Below are positions 7,971 to 17,541 of a stretch of 64,000 nt of DNA, in pieces. Source of the DNA: Allostella sp. ATCC 35155 (GTDB lineage Bacteria; Pseudomonadota; Alphaproteobacteria; ATCC43930; Allostellaceae); assembly GCA_006738865.1 (NCBI GenBank), contig AP019701.1, positions 4,150,001-4,214,000 of the forward strand, read 5' to 3'. The position numbers and the translations under genes are program-made. The stretch's first letter is position 1. Each line of letters begins with the position of its first letter. Under the pieces are notes generated by a model. That model saw only the letters and a list, made by a program, of their open reading frames with translations, was not told the DNA's origin and did not search any database.

Positions 7971-8267
7971 TCAATCCCAGTCATCCGGGGCCGGCGCGCG
8001 GCCCAGATCCTCGTACAGCGAGGCCGCCTCCGATGCCGGGCCGCGCCGCGTGCCGATCCCCGCGACCCGGACCCGGCGCACCGTGCGGCCGAAGGTCACC
8101 GCGACCTCCATGCCGGGTCGCACCAGCTGCGACGGCCGCCGGACCGCGACGCCGGAGACCGACACCATGCCGTCCTCGCACAGGCGCTGGGCCAGCGCCC
8201 GGCTCTTGCACAGCCGGGCGAAGAAGAGCCAGCGGTCGATCCGGTCGGCGGCCGCGCCGGCGGTCAT
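7971..8267 (-). CDS. S4-domain RNA-binding protein (Hsp15-like)
   Basis: 98 aa. The S4 fold is at residues 8-55 (RIDRWLFFARLCKSRALAQRL then GMVSVSGVAVRRPSQLVRPGMEVAV), as in Hsp15, which recognises stalled 50S subunits with peptidyl-tRNA. The start ATG overlaps the helicase stop by four bases (ATGA), so translation is coupled. The pairing with the SUV3-like helicase is widely conserved in Alphaproteobacteria and suggests a shared role in RNA or ribosome maintenance. Confidence 0.9.
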   Translation of the reverse strand: MTAGAAADRIDRWLFFARLCKSRALAQRLCEDGMVSVSGVAVRRPSQLVRPGMEVAVTFGRTVRRVRVAGIGTRRGPASEAASLYEDLGRAPAPDDWD

Positions 8268-10768
8268 GCGCCACCGGTCCCGCGCCCCCCGCCGCGCAGG
8301 GCGCCGAGCGCGGCGAAGCGGCCGCCGAGGGCGGGCTGCGGCTCGGGCCGGGCCGCCGCAGGACGCCGCCGATCGGCGACGAACGTGGTGCGGTCGCCTT
8401 CGACGACGGCCCGCCAACCGAGCGCCGCCAGCATCCCGGGCAGGTCCACCAGCCGGGCGTCGGCCAGGCTCGCCAGTTCCTTCGTCGCGACGAACGGGCC
8501 GCTCCGCGCCAGTCGCCGGGCGGCGGCGGCCAGCGCCTCCAGCCGGTCGACGCGGAGCGCACGCGGCCCCAGCACGGGATAGCCGATGGCGCGGTAGAAA
8601 TCGGCGGGAACGCCCTCCGCCCGCGGCAGGCCGAGGCGGCCCGGATGCGGCGCGGCCGGCGGCGGCGCGCCCGTGGCGGCCCCCCAGAGCACGGCGCGCA
8701 GACCGACCGCCGCCGGGCGCAGCAGCGGCGCCAGATAGATCCATTCCGCGCCGAACCGCACGCCGGCCCGCGTCAGCCGCGTCCGGTCGGCCGGCGAGAG
8801 GGCCGCGAGCTGCGGCTCGGCACCGGCGCGCGCGAGGCAGCCCTGGGCCTCGGCGATCTGGAAGGCGAGGCCGCGGCCGGGGCCGTCGAGCGGCACCCGG
8901 CCGAGGCGCAGGAGCGGCGCCAGCACGGCTGCCACCTCGGCCTCGACCCGGGTCGCCAGGCGCCGCCGCAGGGCATCCCGGTGCGGCGCCGTCAGGAACT
9001 CGCTGTCGTCGACCGAAACGGCCGGGGCAAGGAATGCGGGCCCCGTCGCGAGGCGCCCGATGACCGTGCCGTCCCAGACGAGCATGCCGTCGCCGGTGAG
9101 CTGGAAGCCCTCGTCCGGATCAGCCGCGCAGCGGCGCACGCGCAGTGCGATGTCCGACGGCAGGACGCGGCGCGCCGCCGCCATCAGCGGCCGCGCCTCC
9201 TCCTCTCCCAGCGCGTCGGGGCGGAAGCGGAAGCCCTCGACCCGGCCGACCGGGTGGCCCTCGACCACCACGGTGCCCTCGCGGGTGACCGCCGCCAGAA
9301 GCTCCTCCTCGCCCGCCAGGCGCTTGACCAGCAGGGCGGCGCGCCGGTCGACGAACCGCTGGGTCAGGCGGTCGTGCAGCGCGTCCGACAGCTTGTCCTC
9401 GATCGCGCGGGCCCGATCCTGCCAGTGGGCAGCGTCGCGGATCCAGTCGCCGCGGTGGGTGATGTAGGTCCAGGTCCGGACGTGGGCGATGCGCGCGACC
9501 AGCGTGTCGATGTCGCCGTCGCCGCGATCCATCCGCGCGAGGTGCCCCGCCACCCAGTCCTCCGGCAGCCGCCCGGTGCCCGAGGTCAGGTGCCGGTAGA
9601 TCTGCGCCAGCATCCGGGTGTGCGCGTCGCTCATCGTCTTGCGGAAGTCCGGCACCTGGCAGACCTCCCAAAGGCGGCGCACCCCGTCGGGCGTGCGCGC
9701 CCGCTGCGCCAGGTCCGGGATGCGCCGCAGGGCCGCCAGCGCCTGCTCGTCGTCCGCCGCGCGGGCGCGCACGAGGAGCGCCGACGGTGGCCGCTGCTCG
9801 AGGCTGGCGACGAGACGGTCGAGCGATCGCATGTCGAGGCGCGCATTGCGCCAGAAGACGCCGGTCACCGGGTCGAAGCGATGGTTCTCCACCGCCTCGA
9901 CGATCTCCGGCTCCATCGGCCCCAGGTCGGCCGTGGTCCCGAAGGTGCCGTCGCTCATGTGGCGTCCGGCGCGCCCGGCGATCTGCCCGATCTCGGCCGC
10001 GCTCAGCCGCCGCGGCGCCTTGCCGTCGAACTTGGCGAGGCGGGCGAAGGCGACATGGTCGACATCCATGTTCAAGCCCATGCCGATGGCGTCGGTCGCC
10101 ACCAGATAGTCGACCTCGCCCGCCTGATACATGCCGACCTGGGCGTTGCGGGCGCGCGGGCTGAGCGCCCCCAGCACGACGGCGGTGCCGCCGCGCTGCC
10201 GACGTACCAGCTCGGCGATCTCGAAGACGTCGGAGACGGAGAAGGCGACCACGGCCGAGCGCGGCGGCAGGCGCGTCACCTTGCGCTCGCCGACATAGGA
10301 CAGGGTCGAGAAGCGCGGCCGCTCGACGAACTCCGCCTCCGGCACGAGGCGGCGGACGATGGCGCGCATCGTGTCCGAGCCGAGCAGCATCGTCTCGGAG
10401 ATGCCGCGGGCATGGAGGAGGCGCGCGGTGAAGACATGCCCCCGCTCCGGGTCGGCCGCGAGCTGGACCTCGTCGATCGCCAGGAACTCGACCGGCCGGT
10501 CGAGCGGCATCGATTCGACCGTGCAGACGAAATAGCGCGGGTTGGGCGGGACGATCTTCTCCTCGCCCGTCACCAGGGCGACGGCGTTGCGGCCGCGCAG
10601 CCGCACGATGCGGTCGTAGTTCTCCCGCGCCAGGAGGCGCAGGGGAAAGCCGATCATGCCGCTCGCGTGGCCCAGCATCCGCTCGATCGCGAGATGCGTC
10701 TTGCCCGTGTTGGTCGGTCCGAGGACGGCGACGACGCGGGAATGCGCAAGGGCAGCCATGTGCCGCAT
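8264..10768 (-). CDS. SUV3-like superfamily 2 RNA helicase
   Basis: 834 aa. Walker A GPTNTGKTH (residues 17-25), the DExH-box variant DEVQ (99-102) and the motif VI region QIAGRAGRH near 270 identify the SUV3/MgpS-type helicases shared by Alphaproteobacteria and mitochondria. Mitochondrial SUV3 unwinds RNA for degradation. The C-terminal 450 residues are a family-specific region, ending in a Gly/Arg-rich tail (GALRGGGRGTGG) that may aid RNA binding. It starts a minus-strand operon with the S4 gene. The divergent htpG gene begins 139 bases away. The coding complement contains very long open antisense frames caused by high GC. Confidence 0.92.
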   Translation of the reverse strand: MRHMAALAHSRVVAVLGPTNTGKTHLAIERMLGHASGMIGFPLRLLARENYDRIVRLRGRNAVALVTGEEKIVPPNPRYFVCTVESMPLDRPVEFLAIDEVQLAADPERGHVFTARLLHARGISETMLLGSDTMRAIVRRLVPEAEFVERPRFSTLSYVGERKVTRLPPRSAVVAFSVSDVFEIAELVRRQRGGTAVVLGALSPRARNAQVGMYQAGEVDYLVATDAIGMGLNMDVDHVAFARLAKFDGKAPRRLSAAEIGQIAGRAGRHMSDGTFGTTADLGPMEPEIVEAVENHRFDPVTGVFWRNARLDMRSLDRLVASLEQRPPSALLVRARAADDEQALAALRRIPDLAQRARTPDGVRRLWEVCQVPDFRKTMSDAHTRMLAQIYRHLTSGTGRLPEDWVAGHLARMDRGDGDIDTLVARIAHVRTWTYITHRGDWIRDAAHWQDRARAIEDKLSDALHDRLTQRFVDRRAALLVKRLAGEEELLAAVTREGTVVVEGHPVGRVEGFRFRPDALGEEEARPLMAAARRVLPSDIALRVRRCAADPDEGFQLTGDGMLVWDGTVIGRLATGPAFLAPAVSVDDSEFLTAPHRDALRRRLATRVEAEVAAVLAPLLRLGRVPLDGPGRGLAFQIAEAQGCLARAGAEPQLAALSPADRTRLTRAGVRFGAEWIYLAPLLRPAAVGLRAVLWGAATGAPPPAAPHPGRLGLPRAEGVPADFYRAIGYPVLGPRALRVDRLEALAAAARRLARSGPFVATKELASLADARLVDLPGMLAALGWRAVVEGDRTTFVADRRRPAAARPEPQPALGGRFAALGALRGGGRGTGGA

Positions 10769-10832
10769 AAGGTCGCCCCTCCCGACCCGCCTGACAAGGG
10801 GTGGGCCAGACGGCGGGGCCCGGCAGAACGGG

Positions 10833-10862
10833 CTTGCGCCTCGCGGCGTCCCGGCCCATATC
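10833..10862 (+). promoter_or_regulatory. Putative sigma32 (RpoH) heat-shock promoter of htpG
   Basis: CTTGCGC (10833-10839) and CCCATAT (10855-10861) are separated by 15 bases, close to the E. coli sigma32 pattern CTTGAAA - 11 to 16 bases - CCCCATnT. It lies about 46 bases before the htpG start, and htpG is a classic heat-shock gene. This is a match by eye only. Confidence 0.5.
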
Positions 10863-10907
10863 GCGGCGCGGGTTCCCCTAGAGACAGCAGCAAGAACCGA
10901 GGGACGG

Positions 10908-12782
10908 ATGAGCGCGGAACAGCTTTCATTCCAGGCGGAGGTGAGCCGCCTGCTGGAGATCGTCGCCCACTCCCTCTACTCCAACCGCGACGTCTTCCTG
11001 CGCGAGCTGGTGTCGAACGCCTCCGATGCCTGCGACAAGCTGCGCTATCTGGCGCTGACCGATCCCTCGCTCGCCGGCGACACGCCCTATGCCGTGACGA
11101 TCACGCCGGACAAGGCGCAGCGCACGCTGACCGTCGCCGACACGGGCATCGGCATGACGCGCGAGGAGTTGGTCGAGAATCTCGGCACCATCGCCCGCTC
11201 CGGTACCGCTGCCTTCCTGTCGCAGGTCGAGCAGCAGGTGGCAGAGGGCAAGGCGTCCGGCACCAGCCTGATCGGGCAGTTCGGCGTCGGCTTCTATTCC
11301 GCCTTCATGGTCGCCGACCGGGTCGAGGTGCGCTCGCGCAAGGCCGGCGCGGAGGCCGGCTGGTCCTGGTCGTCGGACGGCAAGGGCAGCTTCACGGTCG
11401 CCGAAGCCGAGGACGCGCCCGCCCGCGGCACCGTCATCACCCTTCATCTCAAGGACGATGCGACCGAGTACCTGGAGCCCGCCCGCATCCGGGAGATTGT
11501 CCGCACCCACTCCGACCACATCGCCCTGCCGATCCGCCTCGTCGAGGGCGACAAGGACGAGCAGATCAACGCCGCCTCGGCGCTTTGGACCCGTCCGAAG
11601 AGCGAGGTGACGGAGGAGCAGTACAAGGAATTCTACCACCATGTCGGCCGCGCCTTCGACGATCCGTGGCTGACCCTGCACAACAAGGCCGAGGGCATGC
11701 TGGAATATTCCAGCCTCCTCTTCATTCCCTCGACCCGGCCGTTCGACCTCTTCCACCCCGAGCGGCAGGTGCAGCTCAAGCTCTATGTCCGTCGCGTCTT
11801 CGTGACCGATTCGTGCCGGGAGCTGCTGCCCTCCTGGCTGCGCTTCGTGCGCGGCGTGGTCGACAGCGAGGACCTGCCGCTCAACGTAAGCCGCGAGATG
11901 CTGCAGACGAACCCGGTGCTGCGGCGCATCCGTCAGGCGCTGGTCAAGCGCATCCTCGCCGAGCTCGGCCGCAAGGCGAGCGACGCGCCGGAGGAATATG
12001 CGACCTTCTGGGAGAATTTCGGCGCCGTCCTCAAGGAAGGGCTCTACGAGGACGCCGACCAGCGCGACACGCTGCTCGGCCTCGCCCGCTTCCGCTCGAC
12101 CGCCGCAGACGGCCTCGTCTCGCTGAAGGAGTATGTCGAGCGGATGCGCCCCGGGCAGGAGGCGATCTACACGATCCAGGGCGAGGACGTGGACCAGCTC
12201 GCCCGGAGCCCGCAAATCGAGGGCTTCCGCGCCAAGGGCGTGGAAGTGCTGCTGCTGACCGATCCGATCGACGAGTTCTGGACCTCGACCGTCGGCCGCC
12301 ACGACGGCAAGCCCTTCCGCTCCGTCACCCGCGGCGGCGCGGATCTCGCGAAGATCGAAGCGCCCGAAGGGACGGCCAAACCCGCCGCCGAGGGGCGCAA
12401 GCCGATCGACGGCCTGCTCACCATGTTCCGGCTGGCGCTGGGCGAGGCGGTGAAGGACGTGCGGGCGTCCGAGCGGCTGACCGACAGCCCGGTCTGCCTC
12501 GTCGCCGACGACGGCGACCTCGACATGCATCTGGAGCGGATGCTGCGCGCGGCGCGCCAGATCGATTCGGCGTCGCGCCGCATCCTCGAGGTCAATCCGG
12601 ACCACCCGCTGATCCAGGGCCTCGCGGCCCGCGCGAGCGAGCCGGGCCGCTCGGAAGAGGTCGGCGAGGTCGCCCACCTGCTGCTCGACCAGGCGCGCAT
12701 CCTGGAGGGCGAACCGCCGGCCGATCCCGCCGCCTTCTCGCGGCGGCTGGCGGGCGCGCTGCAGCGCCATCTCGCCGCCTGA
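10908..12782 (+). CDS. htpG: Chaperone HtpG (Hsp90)
   Basis: 624 aa from ATG 10908, the same length as E. coli HtpG; the open frame upstream is not conserved sequence. Hsp90 chaperones clamp late folding intermediates in an ATP-driven cycle. The GHKL ATP-binding domain shows NASDACDKLRYL (near residue 37), GTIARSGT and GQFGVGFYSAFMVAD (near 120). The middle and dimerisation domains follow at normal spacing (LNVSREMLQ near 330). No charged linker is present, as expected for bacteria. Confidence 0.97.
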   Translation: MSAEQLSFQAEVSRLLEIVAHSLYSNRDVFLRELVSNASDACDKLRYLALTDPSLAGDTPYAVTITPDKAQRTLTVADTGIGMTREELVENLGTIARSGTAAFLSQVEQQVAEGKASGTSLIGQFGVGFYSAFMVADRVEVRSRKAGAEAGWSWSSDGKGSFTVAEAEDAPARGTVITLHLKDDATEYLEPARIREIVRTHSDHIALPIRLVEGDKDEQINAASALWTRPKSEVTEEQYKEFYHHVGRAFDDPWLTLHNKAEGMLEYSSLLFIPSTRPFDLFHPERQVQLKLYVRRVFVTDSCRELLPSWLRFVRGVVDSEDLPLNVSREMLQTNPVLRRIRQALVKRILAELGRKASDAPEEYATFWENFGAVLKEGLYEDADQRDTLLGLARFRSTAADGLVSLKEYVERMRPGQEAIYTIQGEDVDQLARSPQIEGFRAKGVEVLLLTDPIDEFWTSTVGRHDGKPFRSVTRGGADLAKIEAPEGTAKPAAEGRKPIDGLLTMFRLALGEAVKDVRASERLTDSPVCLVADDGDLDMHLERMLRAARQIDSASRRILEVNPDHPLIQGLAARASEPGRSEEVGEVAHLLLDQARILEGEPPADPAAFSRRLAGALQRHLAA

Positions 12783-12813
12783 CCGGCACCGTCCGACCGG
12801 CGCCACGGGGCCA

Positions 12814-13779
12814 ATGACGGAGACGGCGCCGAAACGGCGGCGCCTGATCGTCTCGGGCGCGGACGCCCCGTTCTTCGGGCTGTTGCGCGGGCTGCTGACC
12901 TCGCTCCGGCGGCGGGGCGTTCTCGGCGGCGCCGACCTCGGCGTCCTCGATGGCGGCCTGCGGCCGGAGCAGCGCGATTGGCTCGAGTCGCAGGGCGTAC
13001 TAGTGCGGCCGGCCGAATGGGGCTTCGACTTCCCACTCGCCCGGCACCTGGAGCGCGAGCACCCCAGCCTGAAGGTGTTGCTGTCGCGGCCTCGCCTGCC
13101 TGCGATCTTTCCCGGCTATGATTCGATCCTGTGGCTGGACGCCGATCTGTGGGTGCAGCGGGCCGATGCCGTCGCGCTGTTCTTCCAGGTGGCCGAGCGC
13201 GGCCGCCTCGCCGCCGTGCTGGAACTCGATCGCTCCTATGCCGAGCTGTGGGCCGGCCGGCCCTACTGGGACCGCGTCCGCAACGCCAACGCGGCCGTCG
13301 CCGGCCGCGAGGTGGCGGACGCGCTGGCGTTCCGCCCCACCATCAACGCCGGCGCGCTCGCCTTGCCGGCCAGTGCGCCGCACTGGGAGCGATGGCGCGC
13401 GCTGACCGAGGAGAATTTCCGCCGGCTGGCGCGCCACGAATGGCCGGTCTTCCTGGTCGACCAGCTGGCGCTCAACCGCACCGTCCATATCGAGGGCCTG
13501 CCGTTCAGGCCGCTGCCGACCTGGTGCAACTGGCTCTGCCATATGGCCCTGCCGGCCTGGGATCCGGGCACGCGGACGCTGCGCGACCCCTTCCCGCCGG
13601 GCGATCCCATCGGCCTCGTCCATGTCAGCGACCGGACCAAGCATGGCCCGGTGCGCCTGCCCGGCACCGACGGCATCTGGCGGTCCATGTGGCTGACCTG
13701 GCCGCCACGCCCGCATCCGGGGCAGCAACCGCCCGCCGCATCCGGAGCGGAGACGCTGGCCGGGCCGGCGACATCCTAA
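12814..13779 (+). CDS. Predicted GT-A-fold glycosyltransferase
   Basis: 321 aa. A DxD-type motif in YDSILWLDADLWVQ (near residue 105-118) and the later INAGALALP stretch resemble GT8-like enzymes, which use nucleotide-sugars and a divalent metal. The last 25 residues are Pro/Ala-rich. No signal peptide or membrane segment is visible, so it should be cytoplasmic. It follows htpG by 31 bases and converges with a phosphatase gene with a 4-base gap. The acceptor is unknown; family assignment rests on the DAD motif and general layout. Confidence 0.65.
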   Translation: MTETAPKRRRLIVSGADAPFFGLLRGLLTSLRRRGVLGGADLGVLDGGLRPEQRDWLESQGVLVRPAEWGFDFPLARHLEREHPSLKVLLSRPRLPAIFPGYDSILWLDADLWVQRADAVALFFQVAERGRLAAVLELDRSYAELWAGRPYWDRVRNANAAVAGREVADALAFRPTINAGALALPASAPHWERWRALTEENFRRLARHEWPVFLVDQLALNRTVHIEGLPFRPLPTWCNWLCHMALPAWDPGTRTLRDPFPPGDPIGLVHVSDRTKHGPVRLPGTDGIWRSMWLTWPPRPHPGQQPPAASGAETLAGPATS

Positions 13780-13783
13780 TCCG

Positions 13784-14371
13784 TCAACGGACCGGCCCCA
13801 GAGCCTCGACGGGCACCCGGCCGACGACGGCCAGTCCGTCGCCCTCGGGCCGGACGACCACCATCTCGCCCGACCGCGGCGCGACCCCGGCCAGGGCCAG
13901 GATGTTGACATGGTGGGTGACCATCGCCAGCGCCCGGCCCGGCGGATGAGCCGCGATCAGCCGCCGCGCCGCCGCCGTGCGCGCCGCCGCCGCCCCGCGG
14001 TCGGCGAAGAAGGAATCGAGCGCGGGCTCGGGGGCGACGGCCTCGCCGAAGGCCAGGCGCGCGGTCTCCAGGCTGCGGCACCAGCGGCTCGACAGGGCCT
14101 TGGGCGCGATGCCGCGGGCCCGGAAGGCGGCGCCGAGGCGGCGCGCTTCCGTCCGCCCCTCCTCCGACAGGTTCCGCTGGGTGCCGCAATCGTCGATGCG
14201 GAAGCCCGGCGGATCGCCGCCGCCCGGAGCGGTCGCATGGCGGATGAGCGCGATGCCGCTGCCGTCGGCGAGCGCAGCCCAGGCCGCCTCCGGCGACGCA
14301 CGGCCGGGCGCCGTGCCGAGAAGCATGAGAAGAGCGGTGACCAGGGCGATGTGCGGGAGGCGGGCAGGCAT
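13784..14371 (-). CDS. Secreted histidine phosphatase-family protein
   Basis: 195 aa from ATG 14371, chosen because it begins a clear signal peptide ([26 protein letters not shown]). The mature part has the RHG-type catalytic start [11 protein letters not shown], then [34 protein letters not shown] and the second His in THHVNILAL. Such proteins are phosphohydrolases; the substrate here is unknown. The signal peptide places it in the periplasm. A frame extension to 14413 exists but would bury the signal. Confidence 0.85.
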   Translation of the reverse strand: MPARLPHIALVTALLMLLGTAPGRASPEAAWAALADGSGIALIRHATAPGGGDPPGFRIDDCGTQRNLSEEGRTEARRLGAAFRARGIAPKALSSRWCRSLETARLAFGEAVAPEPALDSFFADRGAAAARTAAARRLIAAHPPGRALAMVTHHVNILALAGVAPRSGEMVVVRPEGDGLAVVGRVPVEALGPVR

Positions 14372-14505
14372 GGCGGGAGAACTGGTTCGCCGCAGCCGAT
14401 GGTCAAGCGGCACCGGCCGACACGGGCGCCAGCGAAACCGGCGGCGGCGACACGGGCGGCCCTCGCAGTTGCACCCCCGGAACGCCCCCCCTATGTTCCC
14501 GCCGA

Positions 14506-16308
14506 ATGACCGACCTACGCCACATCCGCAACTTCTCGATCATCGCCCACATCGATCACGGGAAGTCGACGCTCGCCGACCGCCTGATCCAGACCTGCGG
14601 GGGGCTGGAGGCGCGGGAGATGCGCGAGCAGATCCTCGATTCCATGGATATCGAGCGCGAGCGCGGCATCACCATCAAGGCGCAGACGGTTCGCCTCACC
14701 TACAAGGCGCAGGATGGCGAGGTCTATCAGCTGAACCTGATGGACACGCCCGGCCATGTCGATTTCGCCTACGAGGTGTCGCGGTCGCTGGCCGCCTGCG
14801 AGGGCTCGCTGCTCGTGGTCGACGCCACGCAGGGGGTCGAGGCGCAGACGCTCGCCAACGTCTACCAGGCGCTCGACGCCAACCACGAGATCGTGCCGGT
14901 CCTCAACAAGATCGACCTGCCGGCGGCCGAGACGGACCGTGTGAAGCAGCAGATCGAGGACGTGATCGGGCTCGACGCCTCGGATGCCGTGCCGATCTCG
15001 GCCAAGACCGGGCTCGGCATCGACCTCGTGCTGGAGGCGCTGGTGCGGCGCCTGCCGCCGCCCACGGGCGATGTCGACGCGCCGCTCAAGGCGCTGCTCG
15101 TCGACAGCTGGTACGACCCCTATCTCGGCGTCGTCACCCTGGTGCGGGTGAAGGACGGCGTGCTCCGGCCCGGCCTCAAGATCCGCATGATGGCGACCGG
15201 GGCCACCCATCCGATCGAGCGGGTCGGCGTCTTCACGCCCAAGCCCGTGAACGTTCCGGAGCTGGGCCCGGGCGAGATCGGCTTCATCATCGCCAACATC
15301 AAGGCGGTCGCCGACACCAATGTGGGCGACACCATCACCGAGGACCGCCGCCCGGCGGCCGAGGCGCTGCCGGGCTTCAAGCCGAGCGTGCCGGTGGTGT
15401 TCTGCGGCCTCTTCCCGGTCGATGCCGCCGACTATGAGCGCCTGCGCGAGAGCCTGTCGAAGCTGCGCCTCAACGACGCCAGCTTCCATTTCGAGGCCGA
15501 GACCTCGGCCGCGCTGGGCTTCGGCTTCCGCTGCGGCTTCCTCGGCCTCTTGCACCTGGAGATCATCCAGGAGCGGCTGGAGCGCGAGTTCGACCTCGAC
15601 CTCATCACCACGGCGCCGTCGGTCGTCTACCGGGTGCTGCTGACCAACGGCGAGGTGCTGGAGCTGCACAATCCGGCCGACATGCCGGACGTGATGCGGA
15701 TCAAGGAGATCGAGGAGCCCTGGATCAAGGCGACGATCTTCGTGCCCGACGAGTATCTCGGCTCGATCCTCAAGCTCTGCCAGGACCGGCGCGGCGTCCA
15801 GATCGAGCTGACCTATGCCGGCCAGCGGGCGATGCTGGTCTATCGCCTGCCGCTCAACGAGGTCGTGTTCGACTTCTACGACCGGCTGAAGTCGGTCAGC
15901 CGCGGCTATGCCAGCTTCGACTACCAGATGGACGGCTACGAGGTGGGCGACCTGGTCAAGATGTCGATCCTGGTCAATGCCGAGCCGGTCGACGCGCTGG
16001 CGATCATCGTCCATCGCAGCCAGTCCGAGTCGCGGGGGCGGGCGCTGTGCGAGCGCCTGAAGGATCTGATCCCGCGGCAGCTCTTCAAGATCGCGATCCA
16101 GGCGGCGATCGGCGGCAAGGTCATCGCCCGCGAAACCGTGTCGGCGCTGCGCAAGGACGTCACCGCCAAGTGCTATGGCGGCGACATCTCGCGCAAGCGC
16201 AAGCTCCTGGACAAGCAGAAGGAAGGCAAGAAGCGGATGCGCCAGTTCGGCGAGGTCGAAATCCCGCAGTCGGCGTTCCTGGCCGCCCTCAAGATGGGCG
16301 ACAGCTGA
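14506..16308 (+). CDS. lepA: Elongation factor 4 (LepA)
   Basis: 600 aa, the usual size. It is a ribosome-associated translational GTPase. G1 is AHIDHGKST (near residue 14), G3 DTPGHVDF, and G4 NKIDLPAAE; the LepA-specific C-terminal domain ends [20 protein letters not shown]. The 5' end is exact: [21 protein letters not shown] is the normal LepA beginning. It converges with a small membrane-protein gene across a 21-base gap. Confidence 0.98.
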   Translation: MTDLRHIRNFSIIAHIDHGKSTLADRLIQTCGGLEAREMREQILDSMDIERERGITIKAQTVRLTYKAQDGEVYQLNLMDTPGHVDFAYEVSRSLAACEGSLLVVDATQGVEAQTLANVYQALDANHEIVPVLNKIDLPAAETDRVKQQIEDVIGLDASDAVPISAKTGLGIDLVLEALVRRLPPPTGDVDAPLKALLVDSWYDPYLGVVTLVRVKDGVLRPGLKIRMMATGATHPIERVGVFTPKPVNVPELGPGEIGFIIANIKAVADTNVGDTITEDRRPAAEALPGFKPSVPVVFCGLFPVDAADYERLRESLSKLRLNDASFHFEAETSAALGFGFRCGFLGLLHLEIIQERLEREFDLDLITTAPSVVYRVLLTNGEVLELHNPADMPDVMRIKEIEEPWIKATIFVPDEYLGSILKLCQDRRGVQIELTYAGQRAMLVYRLPLNEVVFDFYDRLKSVSRGYASFDYQMDGYEVGDLVKMSILVNAEPVDALAIIVHRSQSESRGRALCERLKDLIPRQLFKIAIQAAIGGKVIARETVSALRKDVTAKCYGGDISRKRKLLDKQKEGKKRMRQFGEVEIPQSAFLAALKMGDS

Positions 16309-16329
16309 CGCCGGCCGACGACGCCGCCT

Positions 16330-16644
16330 TCAGCGCAGGAACCCCGCCCGCCGCGGCCGCCGCCGGCGGAAGAGCAGCAGGAACAGGAGGCCGAGGCCGC
16401 CCAGGATCGCGGCCGCCGGCTGGCGCAGGACGGGCACCACCGCCTCGTCCCACAGCGGTGGCCAGAACCCTCCCTGCACCAGCGGCTGCAACCCCTGCAG
16501 GCTGCGGGGATGCAGCTGGTACCAGATCTCGCCGAGCGGCACGAAGCTCCAGCCACCCTGGTACCACCAGTTGACGAGATCGCGGCCCAGAGTGACGATC
16601 GCCGCGGCCAGCAACAGCCAGCCGAGAATGCGCCCGAGGATCAT
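16330..16644 (-). CDS. Small two-helix membrane protein, function unknown
   Basis: 104 aa. One hydrophobic helix is at residues 3-20 (LGRILGWLLLAAAIVTLG) and a second near 78-93 (AAAILGGLGLLFLLLF), closed by an Arg-rich cytoplasmic end (RRRRPRRAG). Between them lies a tryptophan-rich loop (NWWYQGGW, FWPPLWDE), likely periplasmic. I do not recognise a named family, but the composition and clean start argue for a real gene. The 199 bases between it and the divergent secreted-protein gene hold only promoter space. Confidence 0.65.
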   Translation of the reverse strand: MILGRILGWLLLAAAIVTLGRDLVNWWYQGGWSFVPLGEIWYQLHPRSLQGLQPLVQGGFWPPLWDEAVVPVLRQPAAAILGGLGLLFLLLFRRRRPRRAGFLR

Positions 16645-16843
16645 CGGCCAACCCCATGAAATCCGTATCCGCCGGGAACCGTCGGCGACGACCGAACTTT
16701 ACCGCTGGGTGGATTTCGACTAAACAAGCAAATGGCGCTTCGTCCTGGGGAAAGGGTGGCGGCGCACGACCGGCGCGCTCTATCCGGCGTGCCGCGTGCC
16801 CGGGCACGGCGAAGCAGGGACCAATTAGGAGGTTAGTGAGACC

Positions 16844-17161
16844 ATGAAGGCTCCGATGTTCGCCGCCGCCCTCGCCGCGGCTGTTGCGATGCCGATGGCC
16901 GCCAACGCGGTTGTCGTGGTGAACGAGACGGCCGCTTCCGGCACGATCCAGATTTTCTATCCGGCCAACCAGCCGTTCCAGAAGGCGTACAATATCCGCG
17001 CCCGGTCCTACATGGACATCACCGGCGCCGGCTGCTCCGAGGCGCGCACCTGCCGCATCTGGGTGATGGCGCCGGCCGGCATGCGGCAGTGCGTGGTCGA
17101 CGTGACCAACAACGCCGCCACCGTGACCGTCAAGGGTCAGGGCGTCTGCGAAGTGAAGTGA
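16844..17161 (+). CDS. Small secreted cysteine-containing protein, function unknown
   Basis: 105 aa with a textbook signal peptide (MKAPMFAAALAAAVAMPMAANA), leaving a mature periplasmic protein of about 83 aa. Four cysteines (GCSEARTC, MRQC, QGVC) could form two disulfides. The beta-rich pattern VVVVNETAASGTIQIFYPAN suggests a small sandwich. A perfect AGGAGG (16827-16832) precedes the start by 11 bases and a strong terminator follows the gene, so it is a single-gene unit built for high expression. I do not recognise the family. Confidence 0.8.
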   Translation: MKAPMFAAALAAAVAMPMAANAVVVVNETAASGTIQIFYPANQPFQKAYNIRARSYMDITGAGCSEARTCRIWVMAPAGMRQCVVDVTNNAATVTVKGQGVCEVK

Positions 17162-17220
17162 TCGGCTGATCGCCGGCCCGGGTTCTGGGACCCGGACCTG
17201 GCGGTCGCGACACGCGATGA

Positions 17221-17254
17221 CGGCGGCCCCGCAATGGGGCCGCCGTTTTCGTTT
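17221..17254 (+). terminator. Rho-independent terminator
   Basis: A perfect 10-bp stem, CGGCGGCCCC (17221-17230) with GGGGCCGCCG (17236-17245), a 5-base loop and the T-rich tract TTTTCGTTT. It lies 60 bases after the small secreted-protein gene and ends its transcript. It is the clearest factor-independent terminator in the window. Confidence 0.92.
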
Positions 17255-17310
17255 GCGGCCCCGCGGAATCGTTGCGCCGCCCGCCCGGCCGCGCTAGAAA
17301 CCGCCCCTCC

Positions 17311-17400
17311 GGAGGGGTGGCCGAGTGGTTGAAGGCGCACGCCTGGAAAGTGTGTATACGGGAAACCGTATCGCGGGTTCGAATCCCGCTCCCTCCGCCA
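17311..17400 (+). tRNA. tRNA-Ser (anticodon GGA)
   Basis: A 90-base tRNA with the long variable arm typical of serine tRNAs (TACGGGAAACCGTA). The acceptor GGAGGGG pairs with TCCCTCC at the 3' end, and G73 is followed by an encoded CCA. The anticodon loop CTGGAAA places GGA at 17345-17347, reading UCC and UCU. The T arm contains GGTTCGAATCC. No copy of the 3' end was seen in the next 2 kb. Confidence 0.97.
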
Positions 17401-17541
17401 GCGCCTAGAGCGATAGCGCGTTGCGGCGTCATGCGCTGCGGATAACTGCCCTATCGAATGCCGCCTTTGGCAGCACGGCGTTTCAGGCCCATCACGAGAG
17501 CCCTGCCAGATGCGATCTGACGGGGCTCGCGCACACCCGCC

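Noticed and set aside
7664-12817. A very long open frame on the plus strand opposite the helicase and through htpG.
   Set aside because: It is antisense or out of frame to genes with clear family motifs and its translation is low-complexity Arg/Ala/Pro, an effect of high GC.
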